From positions 6,368,211 to 6,432,210 of the forward strand of contig NC_023751.2 of assembly GCF_000499845.2 (NCBI RefSeq): a DNA stretch of 64,000 nt, written 5' to 3'. This DNA comes from Phaseolus vulgaris (taxonomy: Eukaryota; Streptophyta; Magnoliopsida; Fabales; Fabaceae). The notes below the pieces were generated by a model that had not been told where the DNA came from, searched no databases, and saw nothing but the letters and a program-made list of their open reading frames with translations. A program made the translations under genes and the position numbers. How positions within the stretch are numbered: position 1 is the stretch's first letter; each line of letters starts with the position of its first letter. Below are positions 49,016-60,476 of this stretch, one piece after another.

Positions 49016-49042
49016 ATTTAGATGATTACCTTTCTTAGCTAG

Positions 49043-49400
49043 TCACTCCTTAAAGCTTGAGCACTTAGATTGCTTATATCCTACCTTGCGGCAGAACTTG
49101 CAGTAGGACTTGCTAGTGGATTTGTTAGAGCTGGAGGGTGCACTTGCATCAGTTTTAGGGACCTTATTAGATTCCTTTTCAATAGAATTTGCCCTTCCGC
49201 TTCTTTGATTCAGTAGCCACGAGGTAAGCAACATCTGGTTTCTCCAGCTTTAGGCGCTCTTCTTCTTGAACAGTCATAGCAATCAACTCACTCATGGACC
49301 ATTTGTCCTTCTGAGTATTATAGTTGACTTTGAAGGCTTCAAACGCAGAAGGAAGAGAAGTCATAATGAAGTGGACTAGGAAACCTTCACTGATTTTCAC
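49043..49400 (-). pseudogene. Copia gag C-terminal remnant with zinc knuckle
   Basis: UBN2-type gag end in one frame (SEGFLVHFIMTSLPSAFEAF, YNTQKDKWSMSELIAM, 49400-49179), then a zinc knuckle in another frame (CKFCRKVGYKQSKC, about 49100-49060) in which the His of CCHC is Tyr. The N-terminal half of gag is missing; the upstream sequence is the hairpin-bearing leader. Confidence 0.85.
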
Positions 49401-49588
49401 CAGTCAAGGTCTCAATTTCCATATTAGGGGTTGGTTAGACGACGAATTAAGATACTTAGGCTAAGGAAAAAGTTAGAGTGACATAGGGAAACTTAGATCT
49501 AAAGCGGACATAAGTAAGAACCATTATGATAATGAAGGTGTGATAAAATCTATTATAACATTAAAATAATAGACTAGATTAGGTTCTA

Positions 49589-49950
49589 CTTAAATAATCA
49601 GCTTTCACTTTGGTTAATTACCAATTATTTAAGCATAATGAACAATTATAAGTAAGGTATGTGCAATAAGAATGTGACACATCATCTTTGGACAGAAGTG
49701 AACATTTAAGCTTATGCACATATTAAGTTTGCAAAACACAAGTGCAACAAACATCGTTGGACAGAATAGAAATAATTGTGTTTTTAGGCAAATGTCATGT
49801 GAATATTTAATAATTAAGTGTACTCACAAGTAAGTGAATGTGCTTAATTAGACTCAAATAACAAGACATAACCCATCATCGTTGGACAGAAGGGAGACTC
49901 CTGTTATTAAGTTTAAGCAAAAATTTTAATTTTAATTTTGTCAAACTTAA
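49589..49950 (-). repeat. Array of six consecutive hairpins in the Copia leader
   Basis: Successive inverted repeats: 49589-49633 (10-bp stem), 49658-49722, 49728-49792, 49811-49850, 49848-49917 and 49907-49950. Hairpins 2, 3 and 5 carry the + strand motif ATCGTTGGACAGAA (or ATCTTTGGACAGAA) in the loop, while their stems are unrelated in sequence: TATGTGCA..TAAG..AATGT..CAC, TTTGC..AAAACACAA, and AATAACA..CCC. In two of them the loop is exactly the 17-base motif, closed by CAC/GTG in one and CCC/GGG in the other. No protein frame spans the block. Confidence 0.85.
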
Positions 49951-49953
49951 TAT

Positions 49954-49956
<3 letters not shown>

Positions 49957-49991
<35 letters not shown>
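49957..49991. repeat. (TA)n microsatellite
   Basis: About 17 TA units, just upstream (in element sense) of the hairpin array. Confidence 0.9.
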
Positions 49992-49994
<3 letters not shown>

Positions 49995-50779
49995 AAGAGT
50001 TTAACAAAATAAGTATTTTTTTTAAACATAATTACGGTATCATGAGATTTACCATATTTAATTCGATAAATAAAAGAAAACGCGTAAATATGTTACTCGT
50101 AAACTCGATAAGGTGAGTAGCGGAATATTAAGGATTTGATTTTAGATTTGGTCTTCAAAATTTTAATTAGATTGATATGTTTCCAAGTTTGACACGACTG
50201 CTATTTTCGAAAATAGTAATAATAATAATAATACCCAAAAATTAATAAGGCAAGAATATACTATCCTAAATAAGGAAAAACTTGGAGACTAAGATATCAA
50301 TTTTTATTTTTATTTTTTTAGGAAAACACAATCAAATCAAATCCATTCCTAATTAAGGGAATCAATTGTATTTCGAAAATTTGAATTAAGGAAAAATATT
50401 ATTTTCGAAATTTCCTAATTAAGGGAATAATTAATTTCCGAAAATTCTTTATTCCTAATTTTTGAAAATTCATACGAACAACAAATAATGATGATGAACA
50501 TAGAATCAAAATTAATTCCATTCCAAATAAGAGAATACTCACGAAAATTATGAAGAACACATAACATTCATATTAAATTTTAATTTTCAAAATCTTAAAA
50601 TAATTATGGATCTCGAAAAAATTCAAATTTATTTTTATGATATCAAGGTGGATTTTCGAAAATAAGTGGTTCAATAATATACCAAAATAAAAACATCGAA
50701 AATCAATAGGTTGAATCAAAATCTTCGTTTCTTCCAAATTTAGGGAAAACAAAAGAAGAATCGATTAAGCAACATAAAC

Positions 50780-50791
50780 GCTCTGATACCA
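50780..50791 (-). other. Primer-binding site of the Copia element
   Basis: TGGTATCAGAGC on the minus strand, complementary to the 3' end of plant initiator Met-tRNA, two bases inside the 5' LTR. Confidence 0.9.
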
Positions 50792-50793
50792 CA

Positions 50794-51202
50794 TGTTGGA
50801 TTAGGATTCCTCAATCATATAATGAAACGAGAATAATGATGATTAAATAATACCTGGTAGACCCGTGATCGTATGGCTGAGGGACGAAGACATGATCTTG
50901 ATCGGGTTCCCCTTTAGGGTGTATCGCTTAGAATGGAATTATGTGAGTAGAGAGACAAAGAGATGAGAGGCTCGAAAATCCCTTTAGGGAATGAGTTTCG
51001 GCCGTGTGATGTTAGAATATGAGGGTGTCTCTTTAGTTGTCTGGTATTCTCTATTTATAATACACCCAAGGGGAAACCCTAATTATTTATGGTAATAGTA
51101 ATTACGTCCATCAAGTAATTACCAATAATATAATAGGATAATTATGGTAATTGATCAATTAATAAGATAAATAATCGTGAGGTGCCACATAATATTCTTA
51201 CA
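50794..51202 (-). repeat. 5' LTR of the Copia element
   Basis: 409 bp, a direct repeat of 45027-45432; carries the promoter for the element on the minus strand. Confidence 0.97.
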
Positions 51203-51207
51203 ACAAG

Positions 51208-51770
51208 AAAATAAAAGAAGAGATGAAAAGTTAGAGAAAGCTTATGGATGATGGTGGTGGTCACGCTACTTGGAGTGGTGGGAGACTAAAAAAAGAGAAC
51301 ACTCAAAACTGACTAAACACAAGATGATCAATGGTGAAGAGTTGTCACTTGAAGTGCACAACACCCAAGATAAGATCCAAAAAGAGAGCACTCAAGACTT
51401 ACTAAACACTCTGACATAGTTTTTTTTCTATTTTCAATTCAATGTGAAAATACATAAGGCAAGACACCCTTTATATAAGAGAAAGTGACTTAGGGAGCAA
51501 AATTGAGAGGGGTAAGGGTGTCATTTGTGAGAAACCTTCTAGAAGGTAGGTCAAAGTAGAGAACATCCCAAACTAGCCTACATCTTCTAAAAACTAGGTT
51601 AAGGGGCGGTTTTGGAAAGGATTTCTAGGAGCTAGATTTTTTGTGGGTTTGACACAAGCCCAATATTATATTAAATACACCTTATTTTAACTTATTCTTA
51701 TAATTAGAACCCAAAGTAAGCTTAATTTATTTACTTGATCTTGTCTTGTAAAAGATATCATAAAAAAGAA
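51208..51770 (-). mobile_element. Older LTR remnant flanking the Copia
   Basis: Homologous by phrase to 23300-24250 (CACGCTACTTGGAGT; AAGATAAGATCC; CATAAGGCAAGACACC followed by TTTATATAAG; ending GGGTTTGACACAAGCCC). TATA-like CTTATATAAAGG on the minus strand near 51475. No coding region. Confidence 0.55.
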
Positions 51771-53215
51771 CAACTGATATTCTGGTACATGCTTCTTTTG
51801 CCTTAAAATATGTGTCGTGTTATCTACTTATTGAGTTGAATTGTACTACTATTTACCTAAAAAGATCATCACTCGTACACAACCGGTCAATTATTACACC
51901 ATATTGAATCCAAGTGTTGGTGGTTGTTAAGATAAAATTTGAAGTGCATGCATATACGGCTGAAAAACACACCTAAACAAAATGATAAAATTTATAAATT
52001 TAGGTACCCTGGTTGTGTCAAATCATAACAGGGTCCAATAGTCTATTACATGAATGGCGTGGACCCTTAAATTCGATTTGCATTTACTCAAGTATCTTCT
52101 AGAGTTCAACACCACACCACTCAAGTGATTCATTTCCCTGCCTTGCGGGATTAGATTAAATACAAATTTTGTCTTATTCACCAATTTTAGATTTCCTTTA
52201 TCACCAAGTTTATTTTCATGGATACTTAGAACTTTTGCTATTGAAGCCATGTGTCACAGTGTAGCAAACCCAAATTCGTTGTGCCTTTGTTTATGCGTTG
52301 TGTTCCTTTCTTTCTCCATAATTTTAATGTCTCCACAGCACCTCTTTAGCATACCCCTCAGACCAAAGTGTATTCTTTGACAGGTGGACAATTGCTACGG
52401 GACAATCCATGAAGAGTATGAAGCTCTGTTGTCACCATGCTGCCACGTGGCTTTCAAATCAACGACTGGGGTCTCCACAAGCAAGTGATTGTGACATCTT
52501 TCTGCAACGTGTCAGCTGCTGATGCCATGCAACTATCAAAGCTTTAACCCTCAATTATTCATGCATGGTTACAAAATATTAGGTGGATTTTTTCAAACTT
52601 ATGACGGAGGACACTATTTCATCTTCCCCACATCGCAGTATATCTTTTACTAATGGAATAATTACTTTCAAATTTCGTGTCCTCCAAGCATTCAACTCAC
52701 GTCCCTCTAAAATATTATGTATGATGCATTTATAATACAACTAAATATTGATTCTGGAGGCAAAACAGCTTTGTACTTTTATGTTATGGCTGATATGTTT
52801 TAATTTATGTGCTCAACAAACATTGCACCTTCATTGTCTGGAAGATGATAGGCTATTTATTATGTTCAGCAGTAGGGACAGAAATATAATCTTTCACACA
52901 TTCTTTCTAACCTATTTTTCATCATTCATTGAAATTTATAAAAATATATATAAGATTGTGAATGAGACCCATTACATAAAAAATTAGATCCACAAAATTT
53001 ATAATTTTTTTATAGATTTCGGCTAGTAATTACAATTTTTAGAAAATTAAAACCACTATTTTAATAAGAATATTAATATTTATATATACTATATATAATT
53101 TTAATAACTAAGTATATTATTATATTTTGATACCCCACATTTTTATATATACTCTATTAACAATCATAATTTATTTCTATTTCTTTTTATATACTATTAT
53201 ATATCAATGACTATG

Positions 53216-53253
<38 letters not shown>

Positions 53254-54490
53254 ATTTTTCTTCTCTTTTTTTCTCATAGGTGCCAAATAAGTTTCATGGT
53301 GTTTTAGAGTTTTTCAATCCAATTAGTAAAATCTCTATCTAGCTATTACAACTACTCCTTCTGGATGAACATTGAATTGAGATCCAATTCTTCTTTAGTT
53401 AATAATTGAAACTTAGTTTTTATTTATTAAGCGGTAAGTATAAATTTAAATACAAAATATATGAATTGTTCTCGTATATAACCTTTAACAGTTGAGTTCA
53501 AAAGACAATTTAAATACATTTTTTTATTTAAATACATAACCTTTAAGATTTAAAAAAAAAATTATAAAGAAATTGTAAACTTTAAAATAAACAATAACTC
53601 AAATATAATAATTGACCATAATAATATTATTTTAAAAGAGTTGAAGATAAGAACATTAACACTAAAATATGACCTATCATAATAGTTTAGATTCTCTTAA
53701 AAAAAATTAATGTATGTTGTAACAGATGAGTCATCCAAATACCAATATTTAGTTTGAATATCAACCTAAATCCAAAAATTTATAAATATACTCACTTAAT
53801 CTTATCGGACTCATTAAATATTTTTTTTATATTTTTTCTAAATTTTTATTAATTTAAACGTGAGATAACCTTTTAGAGGTGGATCTACAATTCCACTCCA
53901 TTGATGAAACTCAACAATCCTTCAACAAAATATAATCTATTATTGACTAGGACAGGCCAACCTCTATTATTGATTGTTTAATTGTCTTTATATAAAAATA
54001 CCTCATAACTCCACATGGATGATGAATAACGTAAGAGTAATAATGTATTTACAACCCACCTTTTTTATACTGCATTTCAACTTTTAATATTTTTTATATT
54101 ATTTAATTCTAAATTTATTTTTTGTATAATATTTATTTTTAAATTCATCATATCAAAAGTTATATACAATTCTAAATTATAAAGATTAAAAATTATCAAA
54201 GTATCATTTTGGACAGACAAGGAGTTAAGGTACCGTGGCCTCCTCATAAATATCAATCACTTCACTTAATTAATTAGTTCGTATCCTTTCTGTTTGTTAT
54301 GACAGTGTTCACTTGGTCACAAATTGTTTCTCACGGCATATATATCCTACCATATGAAACAAAAAGGAAAAACGACTACTTTTATTTTTAATATTTTCTC
54401 TCACATTAAATCACTCTTTCTTAATAATAAACTTCAACTTAAGCCATAGATTTTCTTCTTATTTGACATAGCCAGATTGGGTGATTATTG
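51771..54490. other. Intergenic DNA; (TA)n at 53221-53247
   Basis: No gene supported. 52000-52560 is less AT-rich and could be a decayed gene or element; a 75-aa frame on the minus strand (52250-52023) has no similarity I recognise. From about 54200 this is the promoter region of the HIPP gene. Confidence 0.4.
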
Positions 54491-54492
54491 AC

Positions 54493-54500
54493 TATATATA
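54493..54500 (+). promoter_or_regulatory. TATA box of the HIPP gene
   Basis: GACTATATATACACG, about 150 bases upstream of the ATG; start of transcription expected near 54525. Confidence 0.55.
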
Positions 54501-54643
54501 CACGTACCCACTCACAAAGGTTTGCATTATTATTTACCAATACCACCTAATTAATTATCACTGTATATATATAGATCCTAGAGTTTACATAATTAAGAGT
54601 AAGCATAGATCAACTTGAGCTGTGTCACAAGGAAAATCAGAAG

Positions 54644-55190
54644 ATGGGAGTACAAGGCACTTTGGAATACTTCTCTGACTTACTCAGCAGTACCAAAAAG
54701 AAGAAGAAGAAGAAGCAAATACAAACTGTAGCTCTGAAAATCAGAATGGACTGTGAAGGCTGTGCACGGAAGGTTAAGCATGTTCTTTCTGGTGTTAAAG
54801 GTACTTCTTCTTCCCTAAAACTAGGATCATACCTTAATTATCTCCTTCACTTCATGAACTTGTTTGGATAATGGAAAACTTAACAACTGAATAGGAGCTA
54901 AATCGGTGGAAGTGGACTTGAAGCAGCAGAAAGCAACGGTGACAGGATATGTTGAGGCAAAGAAAGTTCTTAAGGCTGCTCAATCTACTAAGAAGAAGGT
55001 TGAGCTCTGGCCATACATTCCGTACACTATGGTGGCTAACCCTTATGTTTCTCAAGCCTATGATAAGAAGGCACCTCCTAATATGGTCAGGAAGGTGGCT
55101 GACACCGCCAACATGTCAGAAACCACCGTGGATGACCGCTACATTCAAATGTTCAGTGATGAAAACCCAAATGCCTGCTCTATCATGTAA
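54644..55190 (+). CDS. HIPP25: Heavy-metal-associated isoprenylated plant protein (HIPP25-like), two exons
   Basis: Exon 1 54644-54800, intron 54801-54894 (GT...AG), exon 2 54895-55190; the join gives 150 aa plus stop. An HMA domain lies at about residues 27-90 with metal-binding MDCEGC (Cys37, Cys40), preceded by a seven-Lys run (18-24). The middle KKKVELWPYIPYTMVANPYV and YDKKAPPNMVRKV, and the end SDENPNACSIM with a CaaX box (CSIM), are diagnostic of the HIPP20-27 cluster. The match to Arabidopsis HIPP25 (At4g35060) as I remember it is the closest. HIPPs bind metals such as Cd, Zn or Cu and are anchored to membranes by a prenyl group. The intron splits the HMA domain at the conserved VKG/VKSV position. 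No damage seen. Confidence 0.95.
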
Positions 55191-55824
55191 TTATGTAGTC
55201 AATTTCACATTCAGTATATAAGAAATATGTATTAAAGAAGGCTATGGTTTTGTACGTTTCTGTAAATATTGTGATCGATAATTTTGCTTCCTTGGATTTT
55301 GGTGTATAATTTTCCTTTTCTTTTTTTTAAGAGAAGAGATTAAATATATTAAAAAATTATTTCTAATATTCTTATCTCTGTGAAATTTCTAACATCATAA
55401 ATATGTGTTACACCTAAGTAAACACACAATTACCAAACCAATAAATTATTGTTATACCTTTCAAATATAAGACCATTTATTATATTTATATTCACAGTGT
55501 GAAAATAGACTCGGTAAATTTGTAATGAATCATATTTCAAATTAATTACAACTTTTAGTTTGGTTTCAACATACGTCGAGTTAAAGTAATTTTAAATTAA
55601 GATAATTAAATTTAAAATATATAACTATAATATGTACTTGGAAATTTTAAATTATATTAATAAAATAATTGGAAATTTTAAATTACATCAATAAAATAAT
55701 TGGAAATTTTAAATTATGTTAATAAAATAATTTTAATTTTAAGATACGATCATTAGATTTATCAAATAGTTCGTGTCTATCCACGTATCACCTTAACCAA
55801 TTTTTTCTTTCAAAAATAAAACAA
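55191..55824. other. 3' flank of the HIPP gene and AT-rich DNA
   Basis: Probable 3' UTR up to about 55330. A short phrase 'AAATAATTGGAAATTTTAAATTA' type repeat occurs three times at 55630-55740. No gene seen. Confidence 0.45.
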
Positions 55825-57070
55825 TATATACAAGATAAACACTTCAGGGGTGATCCAACCCATTTCCATAAACAAAGATAACTTGGTGAAAATCATCATA
55901 ACCTAACCTCAAAACGCCTTCCAGACAAATGCTTCAAAACTATCCTTGTCAAAAACCAAACATCAGCACTATTAAAGAGAATAAAGACAAACTAAAGGAT
56001 TAATACATCAGTCAGAAAAATAGAAACAAGCAAAAGAATATTTAGTAGATATCTAAGACCAAACCTTCAATTGAGCCAAAGAGAAAATTTTGGAATAATC
56101 CAGAACTCTGCCTTTAAAAATAATCTTATTCCTGTGACTCTAAATCTCACTAACAATCGCAATCCAAATATTCCTCATCCCTAATAAGACTGACTTCGAA
56201 GCATTACACAACCAGAATTGCAAAAAATGGGAGTGAGCCTGAATGGGGGCTACCGAAGAGATGCCTAGCCAACCATACCAGAGATTCCACATCATCTAGG
56301 AAATTCTACATTCAAAAAAAAAATGACTTACCTCCTCCTCTTTAGCCACACATAAGCAACACAAAACACTTGATCCAATCTCACGTCTATGTAATTCGAC
56401 CTTAGTAGTTCCAGAACCCTCCAAGCCAAAACCTGAGCAGAGGGTAAAGCCTTAATCCTCCAAAACCAATTAAACATCATCGACCCGTCCCCCTCGTAGG
56501 CACCTCTAAGAAGCCCACCGAGTTAACTAAGAATTCTTGAAATGTATTAATTTTCCAAACCCACCTATCAACTTTCTCCAAGACCGTGTACTGCCTCGAG
56601 AAGCTGACAAACCTGGGTCTTCTCCTAGTAAAAAAAACTTCTTCTCCACGTCAGAGACCACTCTCACCCATTACCTGCCTAAAACTCACTATGAGCCAAC
56701 GTTAAATCTTTCTCGACACTCAAGGAAAACAACCTTGGGAACCTAGTCTTCAATGGCTCGTTGCCAACCCACTGGTCTTCCCAAAATTTGATATCTTTTC
56801 CATCACCAATTTTCCAACTACAACAGTCTCCAAAATTACTACTCCACCTTTCCACTTCCAAATCTTCTTCAAATCTTTCCACCAGACTAGCATTGTACAT
56901 ACTTTTATCATCCTTCAGATTTCTCCAACCTCCATATTTAGAATCTAATACCTCCTTCCATAGATCTCCCTCAACCGATCCCAACCGCCAAATCCACTTA
57001 CTCATCAAAGCCAAATTAAAATCCTTAATGTTAACAATTTTGAGACCACCTTTCTTCCAAGATGCAGGTT
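55825..57070 (-). pseudogene. LINE 3' remnant (end of RT, zf-RVT, 3' UTR)
   Basis: From 57070 on the minus strand: WKKGGLKIVNIKDFNLALMS, KWIWRLG, LWKEVLDSKYGG, WKIGDGKDIKFWEDQW (open to 56679). Then in broken frames WFWRIKALPSAQVLAWRVL, HRREIGSSVLCCLC, HFFFEC and EI*SHRNKIIF, where a TAG replaces the Trp of EIW. The 3' end near 55830 (ATCACCCCTGAAGTG) matches the other LINE tails. 5'-truncated; same subgroup as the 3.5-kb fragment. Confidence 0.85.
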
Positions 57071-57424
57071 GTAGACGTATCGAAGAAGGATGTTCGAGGC
57101 GCTTGTGCCATAAATTAGGGTTGGTCAAAATTTGAGATGCGCGGACTTGGTTTGGAAGAGGGGTGATGTAGTATAAGCCCGCGTATTGTCATCCCTAGAA
57201 ATATGAGATTGCATGAAAAAAAAATATGGGAGTACAAAAAGAAATTTCTATATTTTTATGTTTTGCGGGTCCTGCGGGTCAACTCGTCCTGTGCTTGGCC
57301 CGCTCGAACTACAAGTTATGCGAAACAGACCTAAGTAAGTAAACGGATTGGAATAGACAGACCACCCCGCATTTTTCTCAACCGACTACGATTCGGCCAG
57401 TATGGTTCCCCTTTTTTTCATCCC
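57071..57424. other. Intergenic DNA of mixed origin
   Basis: 57240-57420 is rich in CGGGTC/GGCCCG phrases of the kind seen near 14.1 kb in the putative DNA transposon; no ORF. Confidence 0.35.
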
Positions 57425-59040
57425 TAAGCATTATGTTGTGTAGGTAAGGTTTACAAGTTTTATGTCAATAATAACATTATTTCACAACAAAAGTATTTTC
57501 CTTTTTATCCATTGAAATTCAATATTGGTTTTAATTTGAGTGATCATACAAAGTAATTTTTATATTTGTTAAATCTATAATTTATATTGTTTAAAAATAT
57601 CACCATATATTTTTCTTATAATTGTAAAATAACATGCATAAAAAACACGCTGTATAAATGTAACGGCCCCTTAAAGTCGTCGATGGTGGGAATATCATTT
57701 CCATGTGCTTCAAAACTCAAGTTATTAATAGTTTGAATCTTATCATTGGTAGTAATTATTTGTTACTTGTGAAGCTGTTTACCTACTAACACCTTATTAT
57801 AAACGGGCCTTATTATAAATGAGTTGTTTCTTCTTCCATCTCTATAACTTCTATTAGCATCATTAGACGAAAAGATTATTTTGTCCTTATTAAAATACGT
57901 AATGGATTTTACAATCCAAAATATATTTAAAAAAAAGTATGGATTATAGAATTCATTAGATATTTTTGGATCTAGAAATACCTTTCAAATTCTATAATAC
58001 AAAAATATCTTACGGATTACATAATCTGAAATTAATTGAAATATGTGTGTATCTTCTAGATTGGACAATCCAAAACTTACTCCTGGATGGATCTGGTTAA
58101 ACATTTTGCATTATGTAATCTAAAATAGAACATTTCATTATGAATTGGCTAATCTGAAACGTTTTTTCGAATCTGAAAACAAGTTCTGGATTGTATAATT
58201 TAGAAGGTACACACATTTTAATTAATTCTAGAGTAATCTTATGAATGTACAGATTACACAATCTAAAATATAAACTGCACCACAAAAAACCAAAAACACA
58301 CCGTAGTAGACGTGCACCTCTAACTACCACGACCACTAGGAACCAACGTCAACCATCTTGCAACTCATCAATAGAGCATTCAACACCTCACCTTCACCAA
58401 TGTCTTCCCGCACCAAAACTTCATATATTTTAACTTTTATTTACTTAAGGCTATTTTTGGAATACAAGAACTTGTGGGAGTACCACACGAACGTAAAGTG
58501 CAGGAAGAAGCAGCCTTATGAAAGGGAAAATTCTTCCTACACCATATCAATTTGAACTTGCACCTAATTTATGAAATAACAAAAATGACCTTAAATGAAA
58601 AGGATGTGTGGATAAAAAAAATACTTTCAGAACCCCTTTTTTTTCAAAATACATTTTTGGATTTGGATTTTCATAACACATTTATGAATTTCGAAAATCC
58701 TTTTATAAAATGCATTTCAAGATTTTGCACTGTATTTTCTTTTCCAAAATGTATTTTTTGCATTCTAGATTTACTTTTCGAAAATAAGATTTTGATTTCC
58801 GAATTGTATTTTTTGAATTCTGGATTTACTTTTCCAAAATGAGATTTTGATTTTCGAATTATATTTTTTGATTTCTAGATTTTTAAATCTAAAGTAAAGG
58901 ATAATTTTGGAAATTTCAAAAGATAATAGGGTGCAGGTTTAAATTGGTTTAAATTGATATGGTACAGAAAGAAATTACCTTATAAATGTTGAGTCTATTT
59001 AACGAGTAAACAGACATATAGGCCCATTTGAACAATTACT
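57425..59040. repeat. Tandem segmental duplication, copy A
   Basis: Aligned to copy B (about 59060-60840) through many phrases: TTTTATCCATTGAAATTCAA, TAAATCTATAATTTATATT, ACTCAAGTTATTAATAGTTT and ATCTTATCATTGGTA. Each copy ends in a MITE with the same flanks. No gene. Confidence 0.8.
58523..58977. mobile_element. Mutator-type MITE, copy 1
   Basis: 455 bp, ends related to TTCTTCCTACACCATATCAA / TTGATATGGTACAGAAAGAA (inverted). Flanks CCTTATGAA (58514-58522) and CCTTATAAA (58978-58986) form a 9-bp duplication with one change. The interior has no gene; its open frame is an AT-rich artefact. Confidence 0.8.
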
Positions 59041-59175
59041 AAAAAAACTCGTTGTGCAAGGCATTTTCTGCACTAGTGGTGAATAAGCAAATTTTACGTC
59101 AGTAATAACTTTATCTCTCATAGAAAGAATTTTCTTTTTTATCCATTGAAATTCAACATTGATTCCAATATGAGT

Positions 59176-59622
59176 GTGTAGGGATATCGTGTGCGGAAAC
59201 GCGATAATTTCAACCAAAGATTATGATAAATTAAAGTAACAAGTAAAGTGAGAATGATACCAGAATTGCGAGAGAGCCAAAATTTTCACTATAATGATAG
59301 TGGGAGTACAATAAATTCCTCTCAGACTAATAGATAAATAGCTCTCAAACAAATCTTCTCTATATGGGTTAAACACTTACACCCAAGGACAGAAATAGAG
59401 AGCATGTAGTGTGTTACATTGCTTGAAGGAAGCCACTATATATAGTGGTTATAGGAGACAACAATAATAAATACAATTAATGGTAATTAACCTCCCATTT
59501 ATTGCAATTGATTGCGGCAATTAATCTTCCATTGATTGCAATTGATTGCGACAATTAATCTCTCATTGATTGCAATTGATTGTGGCAATTAACCTCCTAA
59601 TTATGACAAGAAAACAGAAAGG
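59176..59622. mobile_element. Insertion in copy B, probably a solo LTR
   Basis: Absent from copy A. Starts (G)TGTAGGGATATCGTGTGCGG and has a TATA-like CTATATATAGTGG near 59440. TGAGT is present on both sides (59171-59175 and 59623-59627), but the termini are not a clean TG...CA, so class and exact ends are tentative. Confidence 0.55.
59486..59587. repeat. 34-bp minisatellite, three units
   Basis: Units at 59486, 59520 and 59554, each ATTAAYCTYYCATT followed by TATTGCAATTGATTGYGRCA or GATTGCAATTGATTGYGRCA, with a partial fourth. Inside the insertion above. Confidence 0.9.
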
Positions 59623-60476
59623 TGAGTCATAAACCCATTAAAATAATTTATTAAATCTATAATTTATATTATTTAAAAATATCACCATATTAAAATAACA
59701 TACATAAACAACACGTTGTAAAAATGTAACGGTCCCTTAAAGTCCATGTGGTTCCAAACTCAAGTTATTAATAGTTTCAATCTTATCATTGGTAATAATT
59801 ATTTGTTACCTGTGCTGTGAATCTGTTTACCTACGCACGCCTTATTATGATTGGGCTTTATTATAAAAAATATTTTATCTTTAAAAAAAATATTACAGAT
59901 TCTAGCATCTAAAATATATTTTAAAAGAATAATATTTTGAATTACAGAATTTAAAAGGTATTTTTGAAATTGAAAATAACTAATTCTATAATCCATAAAT
60001 ATCTTTTGAATTTCATAATCTGAAATTAATTGAAACGTGTGGATACCTTTTGGATTGAACAATTCCAACTTGTTTCTGGATCTGGTTAAACATTTTGGAT
60101 TATGAATTGATAAATCTGAAATATTTTTTTAAATCTAGGAAATAGTTCGAGATTGTACAATTTGAAAGGTACATACATTTCAAATAGTTTCAAGTGGTGT
60201 AATCCGGTGAATATCCAAATACACAATCCAGAATATAAACTACACAGATGCACCTTACAGAGACCAAAACCTCACCACTGATGCACCTTACAGCTCAACA
60301 ACTGAGCAACCAATACCTTCACCTTCACCAATGTCTTCACACATCAACACCGCTCACCTCCATAATCAAAACTTCATATATTTTAACTCTTTTTTACATA
60401 GGTATTTTTGCATAAGAAAAACTTATGGGAGTTCACCAAGAACTTATGAAAGTGAAAGAAGAAGCAGTCTTATAAA

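Larger units (their letters stand above)
45027..51202 (-). mobile_element. Ty1/copia LTR retrotransposon, structurally complete, coding-dead
   Basis: LTRs at 45027-45432 (3') and 50794-51202 (5') start TG and end CA and differ by about six substitutions plus one 3-bp indel by eye, so insertion is recent. The 5-bp flanks 45022-45026 and 51203-51207 are both ACAAG. The primer-binding site TGGTATCAGAGC (initiator Met-tRNA) is at 50780-50791, two bases inside the 5' LTR. The polypurine tract GGCCAAGTGGGAGAA is at 45433-45447. Domain order on the minus strand is gag, protease, integrase, RT, RNase H (copia order). The 1.4-kb leader (49400-50793) is AT-rich, lacks the N-terminal half of gag, and contains a hairpin array. 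Every coding domain is damaged. Confidence 0.97.

Noticed and set aside
49658..49917. miRNA precursor encoding a miR319-like RNA
   Set aside because: The miR319-like bases sit in hairpin loops, not in a stem arm, so the fold is not a precursor; the target-site reading is preferred.
52023..52250. 75-aa minus-strand frame
   Set aside because: Plausible composition but no domain or neighbours to support it; possibly retroelement debris.
58552..58842. 96-aa plus-strand frame
   Set aside because: Lies entirely within MITE copy 1 and is Phe-rich AT translation.
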